DNA from: Trematomus loennbergii
Taxonomy: Eukaryota > Chordata > Actinopteri > Perciformes > Nototheniidae
Assembly (NCBI GenBank): GCA_012861695.1
Contig: JAAOOA010000446.1
Span: forward strand, 160,001-224,000
Direction: 5' to 3'
Length of the DNA stretch: 64,000 bases
Made by a program: the position numbers and the translations under genes. Below are positions 10,979-25,755 of the stretch, one piece after another. How positions within the stretch are numbered: the stretch's first letter is position 1; each line of letters starts with the position of its first letter. The notes beneath the pieces are model-generated. The model did not search any database and was not told the origin of the DNA. It saw only the letters and a list, made by a program, of their open reading frames with translations.

Positions 10979-11930
10979 ATGCAAATTCCAGGCCCTGGAA
11001 AAGTTATGGAAAACAATATTTCCAATATAATATACACTGGACGCTGCACTAGGTCAGAAACCAGAGGAGACTGTGAAGTCCACCGTAGACGGACCACTTT
11101 TGGACATAATGTCCTCTCCATTAAAGGCAGCTCTTTGTGGAATAGCCTCCCAACTGAGATACGGGATGTCCCACTCTCAATAGCTTCAAAGGTCAACTCA
11201 GAGAATTGTTGAGAAACAACAGACGTGCGATCACAGCTAAATGCACTTCAACGCAGGGGTATCTCCTCTTGCACTTTAGGTATCTCTTGTATCTTCTCTT
11301 GCACTTTACATGTCGTTGCTGCTATATTGTATTACCATGTCATAAATACTTGTGTATGCTGCTCTTGCTCTTTTGCACTTTTTTTTTGTTTTTGCTATGT
11401 TTGTCAAATGTAATCTTCTTAAATGTTTTATGTGAGGGACTGCGGATGGAAATGAGCTCAAAGCTAATTCTGGCACTGTTACGCTTGACACATTTTAATG
11501 TTTTTAAAGGTAGGGTAGGTAAGTTTGAGAAACCGGCTCGAGATACACTTTTGTTATATTCCATGGAATGCTCTTAACATCAAAAATCCATAAAAAATAT
11601 CATCTGTGGAAGCCGTAGTACTGTAAAAAGCACGACCAATCATCTGAGCCGGCCCGGCTAAAATAACTGGATGGCCTACCTGCCTGTCAGCCTTCCATCG
11701 GGGCACACACTTATCTCGTGCCCTCATTGGTCATGTGTGCGTTCGTGTGTGTTGGAGGAGGGCTCTGTGAGGAAGTGGCAGATTTTCTCCGGTTGTGTAT
11801 TTTCAAATTCTAGCGATCTCGAGCCGGTTTCTCCAAAATTACCTACCCCACCTTTAAGTGTTCATTACTGTGCATTGTCCATGCTAAATAAACGATTAAA
11901 ATAAAATAAATATTTGTATTTTTGTATTCG
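10979..11930 (+). mobile_element. 3' end of an L2/CR1-like LINE, carrying a TTAA element
   Basis: The 77-codon frame at 10979-11212 reads TTFGHNVLSIKGSSLWNSLP followed by TEIRD, the usual C-terminal segment of L2/CR1-like reverse transcriptase ORFs. A 3' UTR follows (TGAGGGACTGCGGATGGAAA) with TTAA element B at 11504-11857, then an AT-rich AAATAAACGATTAAAATAAA tail. The related copy at 52022-52660 shares the 3' UTR. Both are 5'-truncated. Confidence 0.75.
11504..11857 (+). mobile_element. TTAA element, GGGTAGGT family, copy B
   Basis: 354 bp with TTAA at both ends. Removing it restores the LINE 3' UTR reading AATGTTTTAAGTGTTCATTA, which matches the uninterrupted sequence upstream of copy D at about 52221-52240. 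This shows directly that TTAA is the duplicated target. Confidence 0.92.
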
Positions 11931-11962
11931 GGATTGCGGGACACGGTATTTGCGATCTCTCT

Positions 11963-12357
11963 GGGTGTTTCTCAATCGCGAGTATGCTTGCTTGGTAGCA
12001 CATGTCTGCCGAGCATCTTGCTTCAGAAGCGAGGCAAGAATACTTCCTGGCATTCGGAAAACGAAGTGTGGAACAGGCTAGCAAGTGTGCAGGTGTGCGT
12101 CATATGAGAGGCCCCGCCTCCTTACATCTTCCGCCACAGATTTGGGGAAATTGGTCCGTGCGCAAAGCATTGTGGGGATTTTAAGACCGCGGAGTCTACT
12201 CATGTGCAGCCTCGATATTTCTCCAAACGGAGTACGCCGGGCTCGGTAGATTTCCAAGTATGCTGGAGATTGGAACAGTACTTCGGCGGCACTCGATGAC
12301 GTAGTATGCTTGAAATAGTGGCTCTGAAGCAGCTTTACTCGACATTGAGAAACACCC
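11963..12357. mobile_element. Short element with GGGTGTTTCTCAAT inverted ends
   Basis: GGGTGTTTCTCAAT at 11963-11976 is inverted exactly at 12344-12357. The interior holds CGAGTATGCTTGCTTGGTAG and, inverted in character, GACGTAGTATGCTTGAAATA. It overlaps a 163-codon minus-strand ORF that I attribute to the repeat. No clear target duplication was found. The LINE-like tail GACAATAAAGTTGACTTTGA follows at 12385. Confidence 0.65.
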
Positions 12358-13106
12358 TGAGTCTGTACACACAAACTGAAGATTGACAATAAAGTTGACT
12401 TTGACTTGAAAGGCAGTACAATACGATACATGTGCTTCAAGTGTTCATATAAAAATGCTAGTAGAAGATATAATCCCAAAGGAGACAAATCGTCAAGATG
12501 GCGAGACTTAAACCGAAGGAAACTCAACTGGTTATCCTGAGTCTGCCACATTAACTTTATATCGAGCATACTTTACATTCTTGCTGTTTTATTGCAGGAC
12601 AATGTATTCAATTCTTGTCGTCTTTGCATTGACTCCAAGACCTGAGCTTCTTCTATCCTCCCTTCCTCTCTCTCTTTATATTTAATGCCCATGTTTCCTC
12701 CCTTTTGGCGTTTGACCCGCAGGACTCTTCCATCGATCAAATCACTCTTCCTCCATCACCATCCTCATCATCTCATGCCAACACCACCATCCTCATCTTC
12801 CTCCATCACTGCTCACACACACACATTTGTCACGTCGTTACTGTCATGGCTCACTCACTGAACACATTAAGTACAGTGTGTGTGCATATGTGCTGAGCAG
12901 AGGAATCTACATGCAGAGCCAACATACATCTGATCATATTTTCCAGGAGATAAACCTTAGCCAAAAAGTGCTCTTTCTCCTCTTCTGTCTTGATTAGCTT
13001 AGCATTTGTTTTCTCTTCACCTCATTCTTTATCCTCAGCCCCTCTCACACTTGTCATGCATCCAAACTGCGCAGTTTATCAGTGAACCTAATCCATACAT
13101 CCATAA
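12358..13106. other. LINE tail remnant then unassigned sequence
   Basis: 12358-12410 ends in GACAATAAAGTTGACTTTGA, a familiar fish LINE 3' terminus on plus. The rest has CT-rich and CATC-rich low-complexity stretches (12650-12810) and no supported gene. Confidence 0.45.
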
Positions 13107-13319
13107 GGAGGCGTGTGGCGCAGTGGGTTGTGCGTTGGTGTTCGGATCAGGAGGGGTCACAGGTTCAAACCCCACTGCAGTCAGCATGTCGTTGTGTCCC
13201 TGAGACACTTCACCCCAAATTGCTCCTGTGGGGATTGTCCACAGTATTGAGTATGTAAGTCGCTTTGGATAAAAGCGTCTAACAAGTAATGTAATGTAAT
13301 GTAATGTAGTGTAATGTAA
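13107..13319 (+). mobile_element. tRNA-derived SINE, first of three in tandem
   Basis: Head GGAGGCGTGTGGCGCAGTGG, B-box-like GGTTCAAACCCCACTGC, body GTTGTGTCCCTGAGACACTT, and tail TCGCTTTGGATAAAAGCGTC with TAATG repeats. Same subfamily as the copies at 3545, 30290 and 34050. Confidence 0.88.
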
Positions 13320-13325
13320 CTCCTA

Positions 13326-13789
13326 GGGCGGAGTGGCGCAGCGGGCTGTGCGTTTGATCATCAGATCAAGGGGGCGTTGGGGAACTCCAGTTCGAACCCT
13401 CTCCCGCCGCCACTGCGTCAGGCCGTTGTGTCCTTGGGCAAGACACTTCACCCGAATTTGCTCCTGTGGGTATTGTCCACAGTACATGTATGATATTAAT
13501 GTGTACTTGTAAAGCGCCTTGATGACTTTGAGGTGTGAAGATGGGCGGTGTGGCGCAGTGGGCTGTGCATTGATTATCAGATCAAGGGGGCGAAACCCGC
13601 CTCCGCCGCCTCTGGTCTGTAAAGCCGTTGTGTCCTTGGGCAAGACACTTCACCTGAATTTGCTCCTGTGGGTATTGTCCACAGTCATGACCATTACATG
13701 TATGTATGTGTAATGTGTATCTGTAAAGTGCTTTGGGTCATGGAAAAAGCGCTATAATAAATATAAGGAATTATTAATGTAATGTAATA
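13326..13789 (+). mobile_element. Two further related SINE copies in tandem
   Basis: Copies begin at 13326 (GGGCGGAGTGGCGCAGCGGG) and 13543 (GGGCGGTGTGGCGCAGTGGG). Both have a GATCATCAGATCAAGGGGGC-type head and the body GTTGTGTCCTTGGGCAAGAC, a subfamily different from the 13107 copy. Tails end in TAAAGCGCCTT or TAAAGTGCTTTGG. All are plus strand. These are SINE heads and not functional tRNA genes. Confidence 0.85.
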
Positions 13790-15638
13790 CATCTGTTTTC
13801 AACTAGACTAGTCTTTTTGTGCCAGAACTTAAAAGCACAAATACGGTGCTTCAGTGAATTTTTACATTTATTCCTGAAGATTTTTCGCATTTATGTGTGA
13901 AGTTAAAACTTTATTATCTTGGACGAGCGATCCATCAATTTATGAACCAGAACTAAAATATGTTGTTTCTTTTTCTTCTTAACTTGATCTATGTCATGAT
14001 CCTGGCAGCACATAGGGTGAAGCATTCATGTCCAAGTACTAAAAATCTACATATTTCGAGCTGATTTGCAATGAGGTGACGTGCTTAGCACCTACTCCCA
14101 ACACATGGTAGCTTCTATACAACTCGTACACTGAAACAACAGGACTTTACAAGTGGCTTGGGTCAGACTTGATTTATATTTTCTCTCACAACATGTGCTT
14201 TTGTCCTGCCATGGAATTTCAAAAATACATTCTTGGTTTTTCAGACATTGATGATTGATTATCTTTAGAGCAACCAAATAAAAGCTCAAACATGAATCAC
14301 AAACTGGCGCTAGGGATGTTGGGCTAAACATAGGATAAAGTCTTGTGAGCAATAAGGACCTTTGGTTATTGAATGGAATAACCAACCCAGATATCAAAGG
14401 TTGGTGAGTTTAAGAGCCAAGCTGTTTCCCCCTGAGCCCAGCTTTTATATGAACATGGTATAGAGATCTTCTTTCTTACTATACCTCTTGGCAAGAAAGC
14501 AAATAAACGTCACCTCAAAAACCTCTATCTGTTTCTTTTGAATTACCTTTCCCCATCATGAGATTTAAACCTGTGACCTAACGGTCTATGGTCCATCATA
14601 AGCCCCAGAAAAGACGACAAGAACAACTGATCTAGTCCCTGAGTGAAGCAGCAGCAGGCCCTTTCTTTGGAGCAAAGTTACAGTTTTCTTACGATGGTCA
14701 GATACCAACCAAGAAGTGTCATGAACCAGCCAAGAAAAGCTAGTTAAATCAGTCAGAGCCAATGCAGTCTCCCAGAACATTTACCAGCCTCAGCAAATCA
14801 ATCGTTGCAAAACTGCCTCTGAAAGGTACCAGTTATCTCCCACAGTTGCCAGCTTCAATAAAGGACGTACAGTAGGCCTCAGCGTCCTTTTAGCAGTCTG
14901 ATTTATTTTACTACATAAACATCTTGAGCTCAAACCTGTCAGCAACTACTGTCCCGTTGTAAGTTAAAAAGCTTGGCCGATGATTCCTTTTTTACATCTT
15001 TGAGCATTTTACACTGACAATGGAAATGTCATTGCTTCAAAGGTCATGCACGGTTAAAAGTTATAGAACTGGTGAAATTCAAACTGTGTAATTGCCATCC
15101 TCTTTCAGTATTCATCTGTGTAAAATGAGAGTTGCAAAGGAAAGAGATGGCGCCTACTTGGTCCGCCAGCTCGATCTAAACCATAATGTTAGCCTTTCAA
15201 CTCAACTAATCTCTTCAAAAACTATTTCCCCCTGATGCAAGCTGACAAAGAACACACCACAGTGTTGTTGTATAAATTCAGTTGAGTCACTAAATTGTAC
15301 TGTTTGCCACAAAGTAAAATGCTTTCCTCAAGAGTAGTTTGCTTTGTCTCTTTGTTATTCAAGCTGTTGGAAAAAAGAAGGTCATTCAGATAAGCTTGAT
15401 ACTACTTCATGTGTGAATGTTCGGGACAAAAGTAATTTGATGTAGATTTGTTTGGATGGTGTGTCGGCAGCATTTACCCGAGGAAAACTAGACATTCCTG
15501 TTCCCGTCCACTGAGGAGCAAAGGGCATGGAGCAGGACTTTCCGATTGTATCGTGCAAGTAGAGCAGAGAGAAAGAGAAGGGTGAAGAGGTGAGAGGTAC
15601 GGGGGAAAGATTGGATGAGAGAGAGAGAAAAGACAGAC
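13790..15638. other. No supported gene
   Basis: AT-rich sequence. Minus-strand frames at 14092-14397 (101 codons) and 14586-14780 (64 codons) have no recognisable domain. I looked here for the missing TNF-domain exons of tnfsf11 and saw none. Confidence 0.5.
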
Positions 15639-16807
15639 TTAAAGGTCCCCTATTATACTGTGTTTCATCAATATATCACAGGTCTCAGATATATACAAAA
15701 CATGTCTCTGATTGGCTGAAACCAAACAGATCATTGCAGCATTACCCATAATCCCCTCTGTTTCAGCCCTGTTTCCAAAGTGCTGATTCTCTGTCTGTTA
15801 CTTTAGATGAAAATAAGGAGCCCCTCCCCACGCCCCTCTGAGAGAGATTTGGTTACAAAGAACACAATGGTGCTCTAGGAGGAGATTCAGGTGATAAGGG
15901 GGGGGGGGGGGGGTTTACCTTGGTTGCTGATTGGCTAATGGTTACACAAGACAAAACATCGTTATGACATCATAAAGTGGCCAAAATCTGATCAGCTCAT
16001 TTTCAGACAGGTTTTTATAGAAATGGATCAGGAGAAAAAGAGAGAATCTTTGTTCCTGAAACTTTCAGAGTCTCTTTACACAGAGGGGACACATGTGATG
16101 TAGAAGAGACATGAAGAAGAGGGGACACATGTTGATGTAGAAGAGACATGAGGAAGAGGGGACACATGTTGATGTAGAAGAGACATGAGAAGAGGGGACA
16201 CATGTTGATGTAGAAGAGACATGAAGAAGAGGGGACACATGTTGATGTAGAAGAGACATGAAGAAGAGGGGACACATGTTGATGAGAAGAGACATGAAGA
16301 AGAGGGGACACATGTTGATGAGAAGAGACATGAAGAAGAGGGGACACATGTTGATGTAGAAGAGACATGAAGAAGAGGGGCACATGTTGATGTAGAAGAG
16401 ACATGAAGAAGAGGGGACACATGTTGATGAGAAGAGACATGAAGAAGAGGGGACACATGTTGATGTAGAAGAGACATGAAGAAGAGGGGACACATGTTGA
16501 TGAAGAAGAGACATGGAGAAGAGGGGACACATGTTGATGTAGAAGAGACATGAAGAAGAGGGACACATGTTGATGTAGAAGAGACATGGAGAAGAGGGGA
16601 CACATGTTGGTGATGTAGAAGAGACATGGAGAAGAGGGACACATGTTGATGTAGAAGAGACATGAAGAGAGGGGACACATGTTGGTGATGTAAAGAGACA
16701 TGGAGAAGAGGGGACACATGTTGATAGAAGAGACATGGAGAAGAGGGGACACAGTTGATGTAGAAGAGACATGGAGAAGTGGATTTTGCATAATAAGTGA
16801 CCTTTAA
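15639..16807. mobile_element. TTAA-bounded element carrying a minisatellite, copy 2
   Basis: TTAA at 15639 and 16804, with the same termini and left half as 6431-7490. It contains a run of G around 15899-15914 where copy 1 has a shorter G run. The right half is the 37-bp array. Non-autonomous; piggyBac-like by target site. Confidence 0.9.
16083..16779. repeat. 37-bp minisatellite inside the TTAA element, about 19 units
   Basis: Same unit as 6874-7462 but with a different number and order of variants: GATGAGAAG units, a GATGTAAAGAG unit and two units with an extra GGT (TTGGTGATGTAGAAG). This indicates independent expansion after the two insertions. The 235-308-codon minus-strand ORFs are reading-frame artefacts of this array. 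Confidence 0.95.
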
Positions 16808-17908
16808 AGAAAAGGACAGACGTGGTTGTGTGTGTTTGTGTGGAGGAAATGAGGGGCTGAAGATATACTGCTTTGAACTTCCAGACGGAGCAGGAGAAGT
16901 CCTCTTGGCTATGTCTGAAGGAAGATGACTTATATCAATGAGTGACTCAGTGGCTCGTAAATGTGTGTATGGGTGTGTGAGAGAGGGGGATTCTCGGACC
17001 ACAGCTTCCTGCAGCCGTTGGTCTTTTCACGCTGACTTAGCATAAGTACTGAGGGAAGTGTGAGCCGTCCATTCCCGTCTTGGTACAAACAAACTACTTT
17101 TCTGGTCTGCTTCTCTAAGACAAAGTAATACCAGATGCTTGTAACTAAACATATGGAGAGACATCATACAATCACTGTTTTGGTAACAATTGGCTGACGT
17201 TGTTGGGAGGTAATCTGGGGGTTTCTCAAGGACACTTTGACTCAATCCCCTCACTACAGCTATCCCAAGCAGTTAACCTACATTCGGAGGCAATATTATC
17301 CTTTTACACAAGATGTTTGTAGTTGCGGGGAGAGATGTGATACAAAGAAGGGGAAGGGACGGTTCCTGCTGGTGTTGTTATTGTAGTTTGGTTCACTGAC
17401 CAATTGGAGGTGCCATGGAGGCAAATTATAGCGAGTTCACACTTGATTTTTGGCCCTGACTTTTCTACTTGCGAAGTATTTGAAGAATGCCGCCAGATTG
17501 ACCAGATTTGAGGCATATTATCCCTGTTGTGGGAACCAAAAACCTCAAGATACTCTATTACAAAATAGTCCTGTAATGTGACGAGTACAGCAACCAGACA
17601 ACACTGATAACAGTATGTATGTGCTATAAGGTTCCTTAAAAGAACACCGGGAACCTACAGTTTCTCGGCAAATTCCACTCCCTCTTGGAAAATCGAAATA
17701 TAGAACATTGTGGGGGGTGGGGTGGGGGGGTCGCACGTATGTTTTTTCAAAACAGGAGTTCCTTAGACAGGTTTATGGTAACACGTGAATTGTTGTGTCT
17801 GTGCATGTGCAAGTGGGCGAACATACACTTTCATTTGAACTGTTTTTGTCTGATGTATTGCAGTGGTGCATCCAGCAGTTCTGCAGATGAAGCTTCTAAG
17901 CAGACACT
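16808..17908. other. No gene seen
   Basis: Ordinary sequence with a G-rich run at 17710-17731 (TGGGGGGTGGGGTGGGGGGG). No supported coding frame apart from frames that run into the CA tract. Confidence 0.5.
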
Positions 17909-19603
<1,695 letters not shown>

Positions 19604-19756
19604 CTTGGAGATGTATGCTTTGATGCCCTCGGCCAGTTTGATGCATGGCTCTCCAAAAAGCTGTGCCAGCTGCTCGGGGATGTCCTGGTCTTTATCCAGA
19701 TTCAGGTTCAGCAAGCTCAGGCACTTCAGCTCCTCTGTCACACCCTGGCTACGCAC
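19604..19756 (-). CDS. tnfsf11: tnfsf11 (RANKL) exon 2, stalk segment
   Basis: On the minus strand, an acceptor ending GTTTTGTAG precedes an exon of 153 nt (51 codons, phase 0 to 0) closed by CTCCAAG and the donor GTAAGAAA. The peptide includes EELKCLSLLNLNLDKDQDIP and EPCIKLAEGIKAYISK. This corresponds in place and pattern to the RANKL stalk between the membrane helix and the TNF domain, which in mammals has a Leu-rich segment followed by a single Cys and a basic amphipathic stretch. Phase 0 matches the donor of exon 1 at 44759. The exon is on the same strand, 25 kb downstream. The TNF homology domain exons are not visible and must lie left of the window. Another TNF-ligand (CD40LG- or TRAIL-like) is possible, but the neighbour at 53-54 kb argues for RANKL. 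Confidence 0.72.
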
Positions 19757-20905
19757 CTACAAAACACATACACAAAAAAAAGAAATATTTGAAGCGCCTG
19801 GTAGCAACTATTGACGGAAACTCTTGCCATATGTTTTCGTACATTGCATTATCGGGCATTTGTGCTGCATTCATGTGTTTAAAACATTCCACCGTCAACT
19901 TGGAACAACAACTCGAATACAGATATCAAAGTGTTGTTTGAACGCTCTGATCATTACTATTCAACACATCTGTTTCCATAGACTTATAGCTCAGGATTGT
20001 ACGCAAAGAAACCATCCAAAAAGCCAAGGCTTTCTTACAGCTTGTTTCTTTTGTCACATCTGTTTACTTTTTCTCTCCATGTTTTGCCATTTATTTCTGT
20101 TCACGGTGCACATTTCCCAAAACACGCTTCCCTCCTGAAGTGTAGAGAACACAAATCCTTATGAGTGCATGCATGGTCTTCCTACTGGACATACACTCAA
20201 ACATAATGCATCCTTATCAGACATCTAATAAGAGTTAACTACGCTGATTCCTCTGAGGAGAAAGGGAAATTGTTTCATTCCCCTTTTGCTACGCCTCCTG
20301 TTTGGCTTCAATCTGAAGTCTGAATTTTGGGGCAGCACGGGTCGAGTAAAACATCTTTGGAACTGAAAATGGGGCTTTATGAAGCTCAGTAACATGCATG
20401 TAAGTGTGTGTGTGTGTGTGTGTGAGTGTGTGTAGTCTTCAGGGAGGTTGTAAGCGTCACGGTCTGAAAGCCCTGCTAATGACTTTATAACAAGCACTGA
20501 TGAAGAGAGAGATTACAGGGCTGCACTCCTTCACCCCCCGTTCTTTATTTGTATTAATGTCTTTCCGCTTGACCCCACTTTTCGAATGAAACCTGTTCCC
20601 TTGTCTTCCTTTGTCCTTTTTCTTTCTTTACGTCTTTCTTTGTCTCCGCGAAACAGTTCAAGTTGACGCATGAGTGGATTTTGAAAGCGGCGTTTCAAAG
20701 TGTGTAAATGAGTTTAAACCAAGTGCTTACGGGAAAAGCTAACTAGGTCACATGACATACGTTTGAACTTGTTGCCTAGTCCTGAAAGGGTGACTCATGT
20801 CTTTAATTAATTCACATGTAGAACATTTCATAATTAGCCGATTTAGATACAGATGTAATTGTTCCAGTGAGTAAGTATAAAAGCTTCAGGTCAACTTTAA
20901 TAGAC
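19757..20905. other. tnfsf11 intron 1, 3' part
   Basis: Holds a short TG run (20404-20434) and, at 20700-20850, one copy of a dispersed repeat (ACTAGGTCACATGACATACG, CTTGTTGCCTAGTCCTGAAA) whose second copy is at 22930-23070. No coding frame is supported. Confidence 0.5.
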
Positions 20906-20913
20906 GTACAATG

Positions 20914-21451
20914 TAGGGCTGTACCCGAATATTCGTTCGTTGGAGTACTATTCGGGTTTCAATTTCGTTATTCGGATATTCGTTTTTCAAATTGAATTTA
21001 TGAAATCTCCAATATCAACGAAGAGCTTGTGCCTCTTCGGGGGGTGCTAACACTTAACCATAAAAGTTATCGTTTACTTTCTCCGTCTTTATATGTAGAT
21101 ATGACTTTTTCTCCGTTAATCTCCGTCACGTTGTTTCCATAGCAACAACAACTTCCTGTCAACAGCGCTAACTCTCCTTCAAAATAAAAGCATGTCCATA
21201 AATAGGAAGCCAGCCAAATTACACTACTTAAGACATATATACAACTGCAACGAAAGTAACAACACAATGATATCCTTTTCAATTTCAAAGAACACAAATT
21301 GGGTTACATTAACAAATAACTATAAAACAACAATACTGTAGAATAACAAAATGAATACCGTGAATACACCGAAATACACGTGTTGAAGCGGTTCGCTGCT
21401 GATTACTACCGAATATCCAGAACCCGAACATTTTTATTCGGGACAGCCCTA
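20914..21451. mobile_element. 538-bp hAT-type element with TAGGGCTG ends
   Basis: Ends TAGGGCTGTACCCGAATATT and the inverse of ATTCGGGACAGCCCTA are flanked by the 8-bp target duplication GTACAATG (20906-20913 and 21452-21459). The interior segment around 21100-21300 (TTGTTTCCATAGCAACAACA, CAACTTCCTGTCAACAGCG) is present in reverse orientation at 35545-35705. Non-autonomous. Confidence 0.9.
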
Positions 21452-21459
21452 GTACAATG

Positions 21460-24400
21460 TCAAATAAGGATTTCCCTAACCAACCTTACTTTCTCCAAAT
21501 GTTGCAAGACTGCTGAATTTATTATACGTGTTTGATCTGTCCTCATAAAAAGATGAGATGGACAAACGACCTAACATTGAAAAATACATTTTTTACAGTC
21601 TGAGGTTAGGATTTACGCCTTCCTTTTGGCAGAGATGCTTCTGCACATGGGATCGTAAATTTAATTTGGGCAAAGATTTAAAAAAAATTCAGTGTGAATG
21701 GAACAATCCTTACTATTAAAGCCCCATTTAAAGCCGTATTCTCCATTGGTTTAGAAAATCAATTCAAATTCAAAACACGTTTGTCTCTGACGAACAATTT
21801 AATGTATTAAAGTTGACTGAAGATATAATACTCACTTAAAAAAAACTGCAATTGAAGTGAAAGTCACTCCAGTCGAGGTGAATGTCTTGCATTTGAATGT
21901 AGTTTCTTGTTGAGGTGAAGCTGATTTCAATCCATTTTCATACTGTTGGTCATTTTAACTTGTAACATGGATCATATTCTACAAGCTAATCATGTTTTGG
22001 ATGCACATACTGTCGTCATCTTAAATACAATATCTCACTTTGAAATGTGGTCTCATAGCAGTATAACATACGAACCTTTCCAACCCTGTCAAGGACTCAC
22101 AAACCATATACTCTTTATTGCCCTTCAGTGAGAAAACAAAGCACAATGCACAGTAATAAATCATCTGCATACAATCAGTTCTCTTCCCAGTAAAAAAAAA
22201 AACTGCTGACAGTGGCATCTTGGCAGAGACACTTTGTCTTTCAGAGTTGTTTTGTGATGACAGTTAACATTGGCAGACGTTTTGGGGAGGTTCAAACAAG
22301 GATGAGTGAATCTGAGCAACAAATGGAGTGAAAGTCGGTTTCATTTCCCCCCGGCGCCTCTGCCAAAACACACTCCCTGCTTAGGTGGTTCTGCAAGGAT
22401 TCATTGTTATTAAGGAGTGTCTTATGTGAGATAAAAGGTTAGACTTAATAGGGCTTTCATGTGTGCGTGGGTGTGTGTGTGTGTCCATTACGTTGTGACA
22501 AGGCCGGTATGGAGCGTCTCATCCACAGTAGGGAGCAGATAATAAAAGCTTGTTCCCATCACTGCACTAAGCTTAGAACAAGATTAGGAGACAACTCTCT
22601 GCTCCATTAGTTTACGGAGACAAGGCCAGAGGCTAAACCAAGCTATGTAGAGAAACATCATCACGTTGATTCACTTTTCTCAGGCTTCAGGGGGCTCAGG
22701 GAAACTTCCACCAAGTAGAGAAAGTGAGAGATGGTGTTATCTGTTGGGGGTAAAAGAATGCTTTTTGGTATTGGGAATGTCAGAAGAAAGATCTCTTTGA
22801 AAAGTCCATTGTTGAGACATTTCGTTCAAACACATATCGGGTGGCGCACATAAAAAGAGGGTGGAAAACTCATGATCCGATCCAATTGGAGTCGAGATCA
22901 GCATTCATGTGGTTTGGATATACAAGATGAAGTTTAAACCAAGCGGGGAAGACGGGCGCTTACGGAAAAGCGAACTAGGTCACATGACATAAGTTTGAAC
23001 TTGTTGCCTAGTCCTGAAAGGGTGACTCATGCCTTTGAATGAATACACATGTATAACACATCGTAATTAGCCCATATTTTAAGAAGAACGATCTCTTTGA
23101 AAGGAACAAAAGTGTTGCTCCAAGACATTTCGCTCAAAACCACATAAAGAAATGTTATCAAAAAGAGGTTGAATTGCCATCATGACAAAAGCAATCGTCG
23201 TTTTAGCGCAATTGACATTTTGAGGCCATTAATACAATAGTTGTCGATGTGTTTCAGTCTAGTGTACAAGATGGCGGATCAACAGAGCTCGAGCCACACA
23301 GCCTGTTTGAGTTAACCCACTGACAGAAGCACTTTTTGACGTCAAATCACATTTAGTTTATCCAATAGTAAAGGTCGCACCAATACTTCTCCAAATCTCC
23401 CGGCACGATCTTTTCCTTGGTTTTCATCCACTGTCTGATCCTACCAAAACCCTGAAAAGCCAAATTCTGCATGTGCTGAGCAGTTAGCGGCGTGACAAGA
23501 CATCATCCTGGCATTGATTTGCTTCGTAACAATATCCAACGCTCCTTTTTGAGGCCAAGGAACTGATCATCCGTTGACTTCTTTAAAAGCAAACCCATTT
23601 CTTCCCATCTGTCTTCCTTGTAAAACTAATTTCCATCACCTAGTTTCAACATTACCATCACTATCAGTCACATGCTTTCATCACATGGCAATACTAATGT
23701 TGAGGTATAATGTTTTTATAATTCTTATGCTATGACGTTTGTATTTTTGTTTTTGTGTTTGCTTTGTACAGCCCTTTCTTTTTGATTTGGGGCAATAATA
23801 CATTTTGATTTGATTTGATATTCAAGTGATTATGTGAGCTATGTCCTTCACTTTGAGGCCTTGGTTTGGTTGGAAAGCAGAGAGGAAAATGTGTGTAAAC
23901 CAGTAGAGACCTGCAAGCCTCCAGAGATAGGGGGGGGGGGGGACTCTCAACTCTACAAAAACCCTGGGAGCTCCACAGGTTTTTAACATCAACAGTGAGA
24001 GGAAGACCCTCCCTCTTCTCCGCTGAGTGCTCCTCTGACAGCAGTTTCTCTGCGCCAAGTCCTTACTCCACTCTTGAAATTGCAACACTGGCCCCACTGG
24101 CTATCAATTTGGAAACATGACTCAACGGAAAGCTGACAGCGGGTCCCGCCTCAACCTTCAAAAAATATCCCCTCTGTGTGAAAATGATATTATTTCAGAC
24201 AAAAACTTGATCAAGTACTTTTTATTCCCAAACAAAAGTTGGTTGTAATCCTTGCTTGTAATCCATAATCTGCTCGCTGACTTTTTATTGGTCAAATAAC
24301 TGCTATATTCTCGTCTGTGTAACTCGTCCCCTGAGTGGTGTATTTTTCAGAGCGCTGACATCGATGACTTGTATTTACCCCCCCCCCCGCGCCATAATGA

Positions 24401-25130
24401 GTCCATGGGGCCGAACACAGGCTAACACACATGCTGAACACATTCAGACACACACACGACCTCATGTTACTCTCCGTTGTGTTTTAAAAGAAGGTTAACA
24501 GAGAGTGCGTGACTTTGGAGTGTGTCTGTATATATCATTGTCATGGACATACCATTTGGTTTTCCCCCTTCGAAATCTCTCGTTTAAAGTCATTTATTTT
24601 ATTACGGACAGAATGGAGGAGCTTTAAGCCTGTGGTTTAGGCGGTCATGTTGACGTTAGTTTTTTCATTTGTGGTCAATTAAGCAAAAACGGGACAGTTT
24701 GCCTCCAATTAATGAGTTTTAAAAGTACTGTAACAAATGCTTTTTAGATTCTCTGTGTTACTTTCTAAATATTTGGTGTTTTACATATCACATTTCTACT
24801 CATTTGAGACTTCAACAATGTTCATTTCTTGTGATTTGATATCTTAATTGTTCCCGTGTTGGATTTGGAAAAACATATTCCTGGAGTTGTATGATGTTTT
24901 GTTTTTATATCATGCTGACACCTCATTCAAACCTGATGAATCTGTTTTGCGATGACCTGCAGAACTTTTGGAGCCAAAAGAAACAAAAATATTAGAAAAA
25001 GTTTCTCATGCTGTCGGAAACATATTTTAGAGCCTTGGACCTAAAATGTAATCACTCGTAGATCATAACTACTGTTATCGAAATACAAGAGCTGGCCTGG
25101 GATCGTCCCTGTTGGTCTGCTTTTGAGAAC
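21460..25130. other. tnfsf11 intron 1, no exon seen
   Basis: Includes the second copy (22930-23070) of the dispersed repeat at 20700. Two related blocks flank it (GATCTCTTTGAAA at 22789 and 23088, each followed by GAGACATTTCG or AAGACATTTCG). A LINE or SINE tail ends in TTTTGATTTGATTTGATATT at 23802-23821. There is a G run at 23931-23942 and a C run near 24380. No supported coding frame. Confidence 0.5.

Positions 25131-25755
<625 letters not shown>

Noticed and set aside
13107..13789. Possible tRNA genes
   Set aside because: The tRNA-like heads are attached to SINE bodies and TAATG tails, are imperfect and recur in several places.
16015..17002. Minus-strand ORFs of 235-308 codons
   Set aside because: Same minisatellite artefact in the second TTAA element copy.
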